Assembly: GCF_010725725.1 (NCBI RefSeq)
Contig: NZ_AP022599.1
Location: 1,426,001-1,490,000, forward strand
DNA: 64,000 bases
From: Mycolicibacterium pulveris
GTDB taxonomy: Bacteria; Actinomycetota; Actinomycetes; Mycobacteriales; Mycobacteriaceae
Reading direction: 5' to 3'
Below the pieces are notes generated by a model that saw nothing but the letters and a program-made list of their open reading frames with translations, did not search any database and was not told where the DNA came from. This document shows positions 46,675 to 55,045 of the stretch, piece by piece; within the stretch, counting starts at the first letter, position 1, and each line of letters starts with the position of its first letter. The position numbers and the translations under genes are program-made.

Positions 46675-47166
46675 ATGGCGGATTCATCGTTCGACGTCGT
46701 CAGCAAGGTCGACCGCCAGGAAGTCGACAACGCGCTCAACCAGGCGGCCAAGGAGCTGGCCACCCGCTTCGACTTCCGCGGCACCGACACCGGCATCGCG
46801 TGGAAGGGCGAGGAGGCCATCGAGATCACCAGCTCCACCGAGGAGCGCGTCAAGGCCGCGATCGACGTGTTCAAGGAGAAGCTGGTCCGCCGCGACATCT
46901 CGATGAAGTCCTTCGACGTCGGTGAGCCGCAGGCCTCGGGCAAGGCCTACAAGGTCACCGGCACCATCAAGCAGGGCATCAGCAGCGAGAACGCCAAGAA
47001 GATCACCAAGCTCATCCGCGACGAGGGCCCCAAGGGGGTCAAGGCGCAGATCCAGGGCGACGAGGTGCGGGTGTCGTCGAAGAAGCGCGACGATCTGCAG
47101 GCCGTCATCGCCATGCTCAAGAAGGCCGACCTCGACGTCGCGCTGCAGTTCGTCAACTACCGATAG
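46675..47166 (+). CDS. YajQ-family nucleotide-binding protein
   Basis: A 163-residue protein of the YajQ/UPF0234 family, complete from [20 protein letters not shown] to [12 protein letters not shown]. It has two RNP-like folds; some members bind cyclic di-GMP and act as transcription co-regulators, others bind tRNA or GTP. GAGGAGGACC precedes the ATG. It starts 109 bp from the tRNA-Tyr 5' end and is followed by a hairpin of the same family as the one beyond the tRNA. Confidence 0.94.
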   Translation: MADSSFDVVSKVDRQEVDNALNQAAKELATRFDFRGTDTGIAWKGEEAIEITSSTEERVKAAIDVFKEKLVRRDISMKSFDVGEPQASGKAYKVTGTIKQGISSENAKKITKLIRDEGPKGVKAQIQGDEVRVSSKKRDDLQAVIAMLKKADLDVALQFVNYR

Positions 47167-47185
47167 CGAGCGCCGACGTCCCCGG

Positions 47186-47243
47186 CGAGCAGACGCAAAA
47201 ACCCCCTGAAACAGCCGCGATTGGGGGAGTTCACGTCTGCTCG
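47186..47243. terminator. GAGCAGACG-family hairpin, copy 2
   Basis: CGAGCAGACG (47186-47195) pairs with 47234-47243; an inner CCCCC/GGGGG stem lies at 47202-47206 and 47223-47227. It is between yajQ and the convergent MpaB-like gene, whose last codons (GAEQT) are made from the right arm. Confidence 0.8.
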
Positions 47244-48223
47244 GCGCCGGGAAGGGAGCCGGAAGTGGCGCCGGAAGTGGCGCCGGGGACCTTGTAGGCC
47301 CACGACTTCTGCTGGCGCTGCTCCATCTTCTTCAGGCACTTGTGGTGCTTGAGCGCGTGATACGCCAGCGGGAAGTAGGTCAGCCGGTCCGGTAGCACCC
47401 GGTAGGCGATCCGAATCACCTTGTAGATCCTGTTGAGTTGACGCTCCTCCTCGGCGCTCCAACTCACGCCGAGCTTCTCCCGCAGCCGCGGGTCGAGCAG
47501 GCCGACGATCGACAGGTAGTTGAACCGCAGCGCGGGCCGCAGCAACACCTTGAGCACCGGGTAGAGCACCTTGGGCACCGAAGGACCCAGCTCGATCTGG
47601 CCGGTGATCAAGTCGTCCATCAACTTCATCGCCTGCGGGGTGGCCTCCAACGTGTCGATCATCGACTCGAAGTAGTCGGTCATCTCCTGGTGCGTGCGCG
47701 GATAGCCGCGCATCGGCACGTGCAGCAGCCGCGCGAGCCGGCGGTTGTCGCGCAGCAGTTCGGCCTTCTCCTCGTCGGTGAACTCGCGCCCGATGAGCAG
47801 CCGGCCGCCTTGGGCGTTGACGAGGTAGCCGGTGACGATCACCCATTGGTAGGCCTCGGGATTCAGCGCGCTGATCTGCTTTCCGCTCGCCGCGCTTTTC
47901 ATCGTCATCGGTTTGTGCATCGACCGGACCCGGTTGCCCTCGGCGATGGCCGCGGTGCCGCCGTAGGTCCAGCGCAGCACCGAGTCGACGGAGCGGATCG
48001 CGCGGCCGCCCGGATCCCCGTGGAACGACGCCGAATAGCGGCCGGTGACCTCGGCGATGACCGGGTGCATCGCCTGCATCATGAACGCCGCGCCCTCGAC
48101 GATCAGGAACGTCCAGCGCCCGGTGTGCTCGGCGGTCAGCGAGTCCAGGGGCACGAGTTCGGCGGCGTCGTCGTCGGCGGGGGTCGCCGTGGTGGAAACC
48201 TCGAGATCCGAAGTGGCGGTCAT
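47231..48223 (-). CDS. Oxygenase MpaB family (DUF2236) protein
   Basis: A 330-residue protein of the latex-clearing/MpaB family, haem-dependent oxygenases that include mycophenolic acid MpaB and rubber oxygenase Lcp. It is recognised by FLIVEGAAFMMQAMHPVIAE, RWTYGGTAAIAEGNRVR and HKPMTM. A conserved His near the start of the helical core and another near EMTDYFE are candidate haem or metal ligands. The last 15 residues are Gly/Ser-rich, with a tandem 12-bp DNA repeat. It is divergent from a TetR gene. Confidence 0.87.
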   Translation of the reverse strand: MTATSDLEVSTTATPADDDAAELVPLDSLTAEHTGRWTFLIVEGAAFMMQAMHPVIAEVTGRYSASFHGDPGGRAIRSVDSVLRWTYGGTAAIAEGNRVRSMHKPMTMKSAASGKQISALNPEAYQWVIVTGYLVNAQGGRLLIGREFTDEEKAELLRDNRRLARLLHVPMRGYPRTHQEMTDYFESMIDTLEATPQAMKLMDDLITGQIELGPSVPKVLYPVLKVLLRPALRFNYLSIVGLLDPRLREKLGVSWSAEEERQLNRIYKVIRIAYRVLPDRLTYFPLAYHALKHHKCLKKMEQRQQKSWAYKVPGATSGATSGSLPGAEQT

Positions 48224-48263
48224 GAGCGCACAATCCTCCTGTCGCGGTGGTGCGACGACGCTA

Positions 48264-48283
48264 ATATGACCGCCAGGTCACAT
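48264..48283. promoter_or_regulatory. Probable TetR operator between MpaB-like gene and tetR
   Basis: ATATGACC and GGTCACAT are inverted with one mismatch around a 4-base centre (GCCA), within the 77-base divergent promoter region and 18 bases before the tetR ATG. Confidence 0.65.
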
Positions 48284-48300
48284 TCAAGTCGCGTAAGGAA

Positions 48301-48936
48301 ATGCCGTTGATCACCAATAAGCGCAGTTCAGGACGTCGTAAGCTGCCGCAGCAGAAACGCTCCCGCGAGATGGTCGCAAAAATCGTCGAGACCACGGCGG
48401 CGCTGCTGCGCACCACCGATCCTGCGCAGCTGACCACCAACCTGATCGCCGACCGGGCCGGCATCAGCAAGGGCTCGCTGTATCAGTACTTCGCCGACAA
48501 GGACGAGATCCTCGAGGCCGCGATCGAACATTTCGCGGCCGAACAGGCCCCCGCCGTCGAAGAACGGCTACGCACGCTGACGCTGGTTCCGCCCGAAGAG
48601 GCGATGGCGGCCTCCATCGACATCCTCATCGACCTGACGATCGCCAACCGCAACCTGGTGCGCTACCTCGCCGAACGACCCGACCACGTGCGCACCTTCG
48701 AGAACATCGCCGGCTTGAACGCCACGCTGATGGCGCTGTCCACCCTGCACATGAACCACTACCGCGACCAGTATCGCGACGAGCTGAGCCCAAATGCGTT
48801 GGCGTGGTTGTTCTTCAACATGGCGGTTGCGACCACGTTGCGCTACGTCGAGGCCGACGACCCGATCCGCCTCGACGAGCTGCGCGCCGGGCTCAAGTTC
48901 GCCTCCTCGGGGCTGCTGGCGGGCCGCCGCGGCTGA
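48301..48936 (+). CDS. TetR-family transcriptional regulator
   Basis: A 211-residue TetR protein. The helix-turn-helix is NLIADRAGISKGSLYQYFADKD; the C-terminal helices form the ligand pocket. It is divergently transcribed from the MpaB-like gene with a short palindrome between, so local autoregulation and repression of the oxygenase are likely. Confidence 0.92.
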   Translation: MPLITNKRSSGRRKLPQQKRSREMVAKIVETTAALLRTTDPAQLTTNLIADRAGISKGSLYQYFADKDEILEAAIEHFAAEQAPAVEERLRTLTLVPPEEAMAASIDILIDLTIANRNLVRYLAERPDHVRTFENIAGLNATLMALSTLHMNHYRDQYRDELSPNALAWLFFNMAVATTLRYVEADDPIRLDELRAGLKFASSGLLAGRRG

Positions 48937-48945
48937 ACCGCCGGC

Positions 48946-49971
48946 TCACGGCCGCGGCGGGCACGGCGGGTTCGGGTCGATGCCGCACATCCCGTGGTGC
49001 ACGTAGCTCGGAACGTCCTCTGCCGGTTGCACATCGGCGTGCTGGTTGATGAAGTTGAAGCCCAGCATGAACACCATCATGATCAGGTTGAACACCGCGG
49101 TCAGGGCGAGGATCCGGATGACGGGCAGCCAGCGGGTGTTGCGGATCCGCTCGATGCCCTTGTCGGTGATCATCATGCCGTCCTGGTCGCGGAAGCAGTA
49201 GATGCCGATGGACAGCACGGTGACCACGCCGCCGAAGAAGACGCCTTCGTAGAGCGGGAATTGGTACATGGTGCCGGTGAAGATCGACCAGGTTTCGTTG
49301 ACCCGCAGATAGTGCCACGCGCCGATCCGGTGGAAGAACTGCTCGAGGGTGATGCACAGGAACGTGAACAACGCGATCATGAAAACGATCACGCCGGCCT
49401 TGTTGATCCGCGGGAACCGCTTGCGCACCGTCTCGATGAGCTTGTCGATGCCCATGATCGCCAGCGGCGTCAGCACGATGTAGCTGGCCAGAAAGTAGAT
49501 GATCGGCTGCGGGTTCTCCGGGCCCTTCTCGACCCAGCCCGGAATGAACTGCGCCCAGGTGCCCATGTTGAAAAAGCCGCCGTTGTAACCGAACACCGGC
49601 CGCACGGCGTTGACGCCGACGTCCTGCCACGCCGCCAGCAGCCACGCCAGCACGAAGACGCCCAGCGTGGGGAACTGCCGTTCGCGGCGCATCTTGCGGA
49701 TGATGAACCAGAACAGGCCCACCCCCAGCACCAGGCAGCCGATCTCCCAGAACCGGATCCAGGCCATCGTGGAGCCGGGGATCTCATCGGTCCCGTTCGG
49801 CGACGGGGCGAACGCGTCGGAGAAAACCCAGCGCAGATAGATATAGATCTGGAAGATCACGAACACCGCGCCGAGGCGGGCCAGCCACACGATCGGCGGG
49901 GAGTCCTTGGCGCCCGTCCAGAGTCGGTTGAAGTTCTCCGACTCCGGTCGGGTGGCTTGATCTGCGGTCAC
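48946..49971 (-). CDS. AveC-like (spirocyclase family) membrane protein
   Basis: A 341-residue protein with about seven hydrophobic segments that resembles the AveC family. Streptomyces AveC makes the spiroketal of avermectin; the many mycobacterial homologues have no known reaction. FWEIGCLVLGVGLFWFIIRK, AWLLAAWQDVGVN and YQFPLYEGVFFGG are the clearest conserved segments. The GTG start overlaps the LLM oxidoreductase stop by 4 bp, so it is the last gene of the thiolase operon. A catabolic role for an AveC homologue is suggested by context only. Confidence 0.8.
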   Translation of the reverse strand: MTADQATRPESENFNRLWTGAKDSPPIVWLARLGAVFVIFQIYIYLRWVFSDAFAPSPNGTDEIPGSTMAWIRFWEIGCLVLGVGLFWFIIRKMRRERQFPTLGVFVLAWLLAAWQDVGVNAVRPVFGYNGGFFNMGTWAQFIPGWVEKGPENPQPIIYFLASYIVLTPLAIMGIDKLIETVRKRFPRINKAGVIVFMIALFTFLCITLEQFFHRIGAWHYLRVNETWSIFTGTMYQFPLYEGVFFGGVVTVLSIGIYCFRDQDGMMITDKGIERIRNTRWLPVIRILALTAVFNLIMMVFMLGFNFINQHADVQPAEDVPSYVHHGMCGIDPNPPCPPRP

Positions 49972-50972
49972 AGCACAGCTCCAATCTGTTCGAAGGCATT
50001 GATGACCTGGCCGACGTAATGCTTGCGGCGCCGCGGGCTCACCAGAAACCCGGGCGGAGAAAGGAATCCGATGTCGGGCAGCCGCCGACGGGCCGCCAGC
50101 ATCTCGCGAGCCTGGGCTGAATCGCCGCACACCGCCATCGCCCACAGCATTTCGTCGCTGACGTGATCGCCCATCTTGCGCAGGTCGCCGCCGGCGAATT
50201 CGGCGCGGATGGCGGCGGTCTCGTCCTGCCAGCCGTGCAGCTCGACCAACGAGTCATAGGTCTTGACGGTGAGGTAGAACGCGATCTGGCGCTTGGCGTC
50301 CTGGACCGCGCGTTGCGGGTCGTCGTCGTCGACGGCGGTGATGACCCAGCCCCACCGCAGCAGGTCGGACGCGGTGCGTCCCCCGCGTTGGGCGCCCAGG
50401 CGCAGTTGCGGGTCCACCACGTCGTCCCACCACCGGTCGGTGAACAGGCCGTGTCCCAGCACGCCGTCGGCGACTTCACCCGCGGTGCGCAACATGTGGA
50501 CGTTGAAGGCGCCCAGCAGGATCGGCACCTCGATCGGGCCCAGCACGGGGGCGCGGATGTGCGCGTCGAGAGTGTAGTACTCGCCGGTGAACGCGATGTG
50601 CTGGTCGTTCTCCGCCTCGAGGTACGCACGGATGCAGGTGACGAGCTCTTTCATCCGCGTTGCCGGGTGCGACGAGTCGACGCCGAACCAGTCGCGGTTC
50701 ATCCGGCTGGTCCCGGCGCCCAACCCGAGAAACACCCGCCCGGGCGCGATCTTGTCGAGGTGGCGCACCGAGGCCGCGTGCACGAACGGGGATCTGGCGA
50801 ACGCGTAGGCGATGCCGGGGCCCGTACGCGCCGTCGTCGTGGCGTGGGCCATCTCCGAGGCGGTCACGTAGGCGCTGGCGTCGGCGAACTCACCGGCGCA
50901 GAACGCCACCGCGCCCGCCTCCTCGCACCGGCGCGCTAGTTCGGCACCCGGCCACGGCGTTCCCCATCTCAT
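49968..50972 (-). CDS. LLM-class (luciferase-like) F420-dependent oxidoreductase
   Basis: A 334-residue TIM-barrel flavin/F420 enzyme. GRVFLGLGAGTSRMNRDWFG and AYLEAENDQHIAFTGEYYTL are typical of mycobacterial F420-dependent LLM proteins. The ATG at 50972 has TGAGG five bases upstream and leaves a 7-bp gap after the SDR gene; the extra 11 codons of the open frame overlap the SDR gene. Substrate unknown; it probably reduces or dehydrogenates an intermediate of the same pathway. Confidence 0.88.
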   Translation of the reverse strand: MRWGTPWPGAELARRCEEAGAVAFCAGEFADASAYVTASEMAHATTTARTGPGIAYAFARSPFVHAASVRHLDKIAPGRVFLGLGAGTSRMNRDWFGVDSSHPATRMKELVTCIRAYLEAENDQHIAFTGEYYTLDAHIRAPVLGPIEVPILLGAFNVHMLRTAGEVADGVLGHGLFTDRWWDDVVDPQLRLGAQRGGRTASDLLRWGWVITAVDDDDPQRAVQDAKRQIAFYLTVKTYDSLVELHGWQDETAAIRAEFAGGDLRKMGDHVSDEMLWAMAVCGDSAQAREMLAARRRLPDIGFLSPPGFLVSPRRRKHYVGQVINAFEQIGAVL

Positions 50973-50979
50973 CGGCGCC

Positions 50980-51831
50980 TCAGAACTTGAGGCTCGCGCC
51001 GGCATCGACCTTGAACTGCACCCCGGTGACGTAGCGGGACTCGTCGGAGGCCAGGTAGCACACCGCGTGCGAGATGTCGTCCGGCTCGACGTAGGGAATC
51101 GGCATGCCCTGCATCATCGGAAATGTCAGAATCGCGTCGTCGAGGCTCGGATGCTCGAGGTCCGGGCGGAACATCTTGTACATCGCCTCGTTGTGCAGCA
51201 TGTCGGTGTTGACGTTGGTGGGGTGAATCACGTTGGCCCGGATGGAGTGTGGGGCCAGTTGGGCCGCCACCGCCATCGTGTAGCGGTCGATGAACTGTTT
51301 GGCGAGGTTGTAGCCCGCGCCGCCGGTGCCCTGGGGTCCCATGGCACCACCGGGCGCCTTCTCGGCCAGCAGGCCGGCGACCGACCCCACCGTCACGATC
51401 GAGGCGCCCGCGGACAGGTACTGCAGGCTGGAGTGCACGGTGTTGACGACGCCGACGAAGTCGACGTCAAAGGCGTTGGCGAACGCGCCGATCGGTTGAT
51501 CGGCGCCCAGCGGGCAGATGCCGGCGTTGGCGACGACCACGTCGAGCTTGCCCATCTCGGCGACCGCCGCGGCCAGCGCGGCTTCGAGGGCCGGGCGGTC
51601 CCGCACGTCGACCGCCGCCGAAGTCACTCGGTGACCGGCCTTTTCGACCTCCCGGCAGGCCTCCTGGAGGTCGTCCTCGGTGGCCAACGGGTAGTCGTTG
51701 TGTTCGATGTTCTGGCAGATGTCGAACAGGATGATGTCGGCGCCCTCCTCGGCCAGCCGCACGGCGTGTCGGCGACCCTGCCCGCGAGCGCCGCCGGTGA
51801 CCAGCACCACCTTGCCTTCAACTCTGCCCAT
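50980..51831 (-). CDS. Mycofactocin-coupled SDR-family oxidoreductase
   Basis: A 283-residue short-chain dehydrogenase. The NAD motif is VTGGARGQGRRHAVRLAEEGAD, and the catalytic Ser and YNLAK (Tyr/Lys) are in place. The insertion after the first Rossmann strand (FDICQNIEHNDYPLATEDDL) marks the mycofactocin-coupled subfamily, which keeps its NAD bound and passes electrons to mycofactocin. AAGGG precedes the ATG. It lies 12 bp after the acyl-CoA ligase gene and would oxidise an alcohol intermediate. Confidence 0.92.
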   Translation of the reverse strand: MGRVEGKVVLVTGGARGQGRRHAVRLAEEGADIILFDICQNIEHNDYPLATEDDLQEACREVEKAGHRVTSAAVDVRDRPALEAALAAAVAEMGKLDVVVANAGICPLGADQPIGAFANAFDVDFVGVVNTVHSSLQYLSAGASIVTVGSVAGLLAEKAPGGAMGPQGTGGAGYNLAKQFIDRYTMAVAAQLAPHSIRANVIHPTNVNTDMLHNEAMYKMFRPDLEHPSLDDAILTFPMMQGMPIPYVEPDDISHAVCYLASDESRYVTGVQFKVDAGASLKF

Positions 51832-51843
51832 GTTCGTGACCCT

Positions 51844-53403
51844 TCATGTTGTGTTGGTTGCGGTCAATCGAGCGCGCAGCACGTGCTTCTGCACCTTGCC
51901 GCTGGCCGTACGGGGAAGTTCGTCGACGACGACGATGCGTTCGGGGGTCTTCTGGCGGGCCAGCCCGCATGCGGCGAAATGCGCTGCGGCGTCGTCGAGC
52001 CCGAACCGCTGCCCGTCGTTGACGACGACGAACGCGCACACCCGTTCGCCGTAGGTCTCGTCCGCGGCGCCGACCGCGGCGGCTTCGGCGATCGCCGGGT
52101 GGCTGCTGAGCACATCCTCGACCTCCTTGGACGAGATGTTCTCGCCGCCGCGCACGATGATGTCCTTCTTGCGGTCGGTGATGGTCAGGAATCCGTCGGC
52201 GTCGAGGCGTCCGACGTCGCCGGTGCGGAACCACCCGTCGACCCTGGCGGCGCTGGTGTGGCTCTCGTCGGTGTAGCCGCGGAAGAGTTCGACTCCGCGC
52301 GTGAGGATTTCGCCCGCCTCCCCCGTCGCCACGTCACGGTCGTGGTCGTCGACGATTCTGACCTCGGTGCCCGGGCAGATCCGGCCGTCGGTGTCGGCGC
52401 GTTTGTGCAGCGGGTCCTCCGGGCGGCCCGAGCTGATGGTCGGGTGCTCGGAGGACCCGTAGCACCGGAACGCCCCGATCCCGAACCGGTCCGCCCGGCG
52501 GATGAGCGCGCCGGCGACCCCGGCGGCACCGGTGACGTACTCGGCGAGGCTCGACACGTCGAGGCCGTCACGTTCGGCGATGTCGAGGATCCCGCTCAGG
52601 TGTATCGGGGCGCCGCCGGAGGCCCCGATCGCGTGCTTGTCGATGAGCCGCGCCGCGGTCTCCGGGTGCCAGGCGTCCATCGCGAACGTCGCGCTGGACC
52701 GGCACAGCGTCCGCAGGATACCGAGCGTGCCCGCGATGTGCCCGGAGGGGAACACCGACAGCATGGTGAGATCGGCTCCGCTGGAGCGCATTTCGTCCAT
52801 GGCGCGGATCTCGCCGAGCAGGCCGGCGTGGGTGTGTTGGACGCCCTTGGGCCGCGCGGTGGTGCCCGAGGTGTACACCAGCAGGCACCGATCGCGGGGA
52901 TCCGTGCCGTCGACCGGGGCGAAGCCCGCGGACGAGGTCTCGGCGAGCTCGGCGTAGGACACGGTGCCCGGCAGCGGCACGCCGACCACGATGCGCCGCG
53001 CCAGCCCCGGTAGCTCAGCCACCGCGGCGAGCGTGTCCGCGGCGTCGCGGCCCCGGATCTCGCGGGCGAGAATGACGGCGCGCGCGCCCGATTGCTCGGC
53101 GATGAAGGACACTTCCGCGGGGCCGTAGATCGGCACGATCGGCAGCACCACCGCCCCGCGCAGCCAGATCGCCGCGTGCGCCGTCAAGCACTGCCGCCAG
53201 TTCGGCAGTTGTACGGCGACCACGTCGCCGGGTCCGATGCCCAGCGCGGCCAGACCCGCTGCCACCCGCCGGCTTTCGGCGAACAGGTCAGCCAGCGTGG
53301 TCGAGTCCGGGTTGACCTCGCTGTGCACCTCCACCACCGTGTCGGGGTGGGCAGCGGCCGCCGCCGTGATCTCCTGGGCGACGGTGGGGGCGACGGTCAA
53401 CAT
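51844..53403 (-). CDS. Acyl-CoA synthetase (AMP-forming)
   Basis: A 519-residue ANL ligase that activates a carboxylic acid to its CoA thioester. It has P-loop-like YTSGTTARPKGVQHTH, YGSSEHPTISSG, the hinge GWFRTGDVGRLDADGF and the catalytic Lys in ASGKVQKHVL. The ATG at 53403 overlaps the thiolase stop (ATGTTGA); an ATG five codons earlier is possible. The open frame extends far upstream opposite the thiolase frame but has no domain there. As the ligase of the operon it should start breakdown of the acid substrate. Confidence 0.92.
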   Translation of the reverse strand: MLTVAPTVAQEITAAAAAHPDTVVEVHSEVNPDSTTLADLFAESRRVAAGLAALGIGPGDVVAVQLPNWRQCLTAHAAIWLRGAVVLPIVPIYGPAEVSFIAEQSGARAVILAREIRGRDAADTLAAVAELPGLARRIVVGVPLPGTVSYAELAETSSAGFAPVDGTDPRDRCLLVYTSGTTARPKGVQHTHAGLLGEIRAMDEMRSSGADLTMLSVFPSGHIAGTLGILRTLCRSSATFAMDAWHPETAARLIDKHAIGASGGAPIHLSGILDIAERDGLDVSSLAEYVTGAAGVAGALIRRADRFGIGAFRCYGSSEHPTISSGRPEDPLHKRADTDGRICPGTEVRIVDDHDRDVATGEAGEILTRGVELFRGYTDESHTSAARVDGWFRTGDVGRLDADGFLTITDRKKDIIVRGGENISSKEVEDVLSSHPAIAEAAAVGAADETYGERVCAFVVVNDGQRFGLDDAAAHFAACGLARQKTPERIVVVDELPRTASGKVQKHVLRARLTATNTT

Positions 53404-54530
53404 GTCAGCAACACACATCCCGCGATCGGGCCGCCGCCCGCCGACACCACCGCCACCTCGGGCCGGTTGGGCAACGCGGTCTCTCCGGCGCGGCCGCGCA
53501 GCTGCTGGCAGGCCTCGTGCAGAACCCAGTACCCGTGCATCCGGCCGGCCGAGAGCTGACCGCCGTAGGTGTTCAACGGCAGCTGCCCGTCGGGTGCGAT
53601 GCGGGTGCCGCCCTCCACGAACGGGCCGGCTTCGCCGTCGGCGCAGAAGCCCAACGCCTCGAGCCAGGCCAAGGTCAAAAACGTGAAACCGTCGTAGAGT
53701 TCGGCGACATCGACGTCGGTGGGCTTCAGCGTCGTTGCGGCCCACATGTCGGCCGCGGCGTCGGTGGCCGCCATCTTCGGGTAGTCCGCCCTGCCGCTCC
53801 ACCCGCCCGCCCCGGACGCGCCGCCTGCGGCCTCGACGGTGACGGCCCCGTTGGGCGTGTCGGCGCGGTGGCTCGCGGTCGAGATCACCAGGGCGATCGA
53901 CCCGTCCACCGGGACGTCGCAGTCCAACAGCCCGAAGGGATCCGAGACCGGCCGCGCGGTGAGGTAGTCGTCCATGGTGATGGGGTCGCGATACACCGCG
54001 CGCGGATTTTGCCCGGCGTTGCGCCGGCCGTTGATCGCCACCCAGCCGAGCTGCTCCTTGGTCGTCCCGTACAGCTGCATGTGACGGCGGCAATGCATGG
54101 CCAACCAGTTGGCCGCCGAGTATGCGTGTGCGGCAAGCAGATATCCGACATCGGCCATCGGCCCCGCGGTCCGGCCGCGCCCCGGTTTCGGGCCGGAGGC
54201 CTTGGTGTCCGGGGTGCCGCCCATCATCTGTACGGTGCGGTAGACCAGCACATGCCGGGCGCGACCATCGGCGACGGCCGCGCAGGCCTGCACCACCGGG
54301 CTCAGCAGCCCGTGAGTCCCGAGCGGAGCACCGAGGTCGGCGGGATCGGCGATGCCCAACCGTTGCGCGGCCTCCGCCGCGGGGGTGTCCCCGAGCGTGA
54401 GGATGCCGTCGATGTCGGCGGCGGTCAGGCCGGCATCGGCGATGGCGGCTTCGCACGCCTGCGTCGTCAGATCCAGCGGCGCGATACCGGTACGCCGGCC
54501 GATCTGCGAGATTCCGGTGCCCGAGATCAC
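53397..54530 (-). CDS. Thiolase-like protein (SCP-x/Ltp2-type, possible retro-aldolase)
   Basis: A 377-residue non-decarboxylating thiolase-superfamily protein. It opens ISGTGISQIGRRTG, carries ELYDGFTFLTLAWLEALGFC, and ends with SAGGGPIAGCVLLTC. This subgroup works with a separate Zn-ribbon/OB-fold protein, and that partner gene (54606) is divergent just upstream. In steroid side-chain breakdown such pairs (Ltp2 with a DUF35 protein) are retro-aldolases. GTG start; first gene of the operon. Confidence 0.85.
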   Translation of the reverse strand: MISGTGISQIGRRTGIAPLDLTTQACEAAIADAGLTAADIDGILTLGDTPAAEAAQRLGIADPADLGAPLGTHGLLSPVVQACAAVADGRARHVLVYRTVQMMGGTPDTKASGPKPGRGRTAGPMADVGYLLAAHAYSAANWLAMHCRRHMQLYGTTKEQLGWVAINGRRNAGQNPRAVYRDPITMDDYLTARPVSDPFGLLDCDVPVDGSIALVISTASHRADTPNGAVTVEAAGGASGAGGWSGRADYPKMAATDAAADMWAATTLKPTDVDVAELYDGFTFLTLAWLEALGFCADGEAGPFVEGGTRIAPDGQLPLNTYGGQLSAGRMHGYWVLHEACQQLRGRAGETALPNRPEVAVVSAGGGPIAGCVLLTC

Positions 54531-54584
54531 CGGAGCGGCCCTGCCCGATCCGATCGTTCACTCCCGTCGCCGTCGCAAAGAACT

Positions 54585-54602
54585 TAATCAGTGTACTGTT
54601 AA
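54585..54602. promoter_or_regulatory. Operator/promoter element, copy 1 (TAATCAGTGTACT)
   Basis: TAATCAGTGTACT at 54585-54597 is identical, in reverse, to 62127-62139. The core CAGTGTACTG is an imperfect palindrome of the GntR type (GT...AC). TACTGT at 54594-54599 would be the -10 of a leaderless transcript beginning at the GTG 54606. Confidence 0.65.
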
Positions 54603-54605
54603 ACG

Positions 54606-55019
54606 GTGCCGACAACACCCCCTTTGGCGCCGCGGATCCTGCCGGAACTCGACGACTCGTCACGGCCCTATTGGACCGGCGGCGCGGCGGGAGAACTACG
54701 GATCGCGCATTGTGGGTCCTGTCGACGTTTCGTTCATCCGCCGTGCGACGAATGCCCGGACTGTGGTGGCGCACTCGAGTTCGTCGCGGTGTCGGGCGAG
54801 GGCAGCGTCTTCACCTACACGATCGCCTACCAGCAGTTCCATCCCGAGATGCCAACGCCTTTCGTGATCGCGCTGGTGGAACTCGATGAGCAGCCCGGAC
54901 TTCGGCTCGCGGCCAACATCGTCGACTGCGACCCGTCCGCGGTGACGTGCGGCATGCCGGTCCGGGTGCGGTTCGAGCAACACGGTGCGGTGTTCGTTCC
55001 GGTGTTCGCCCCCGCATAG
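54606..55019 (+). CDS. Zn-ribbon/OB-fold (DUF35) acyl-CoA-associated protein
   Basis: A 137-residue protein. The rubredoxin-like zinc ribbon has CGSC...CDECPDC (residues 36-52), and the OB-fold runs from GEGSVFTYTIAYQQFHPEMP to the end. DUF35 proteins are obligate partners of SCP-x-type thiolases and of MaoC-like hydratases, where they help bind the CoA ester. The start GTG appears leaderless. It is divergent from the thiolase gene. Confidence 0.9.
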   Translation: MPTTPPLAPRILPELDDSSRPYWTGGAAGELRIAHCGSCRRFVHPPCDECPDCGGALEFVAVSGEGSVFTYTIAYQQFHPEMPTPFVIALVELDEQPGLRLAANIVDCDPSAVTCGMPVRVRFEQHGAVFVPVFAPA

Positions 55020-55045
55020 GAGTCCGAGACGCCGTCGGCCGCCGC

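Noticed and set aside
51844..54774. Single 976-residue minus-strand protein
   Set aside because: Only the part from 53403 down is an acyl-CoA ligase; the upstream half lies opposite the thiolase frame, is Arg-rich and has no domain.
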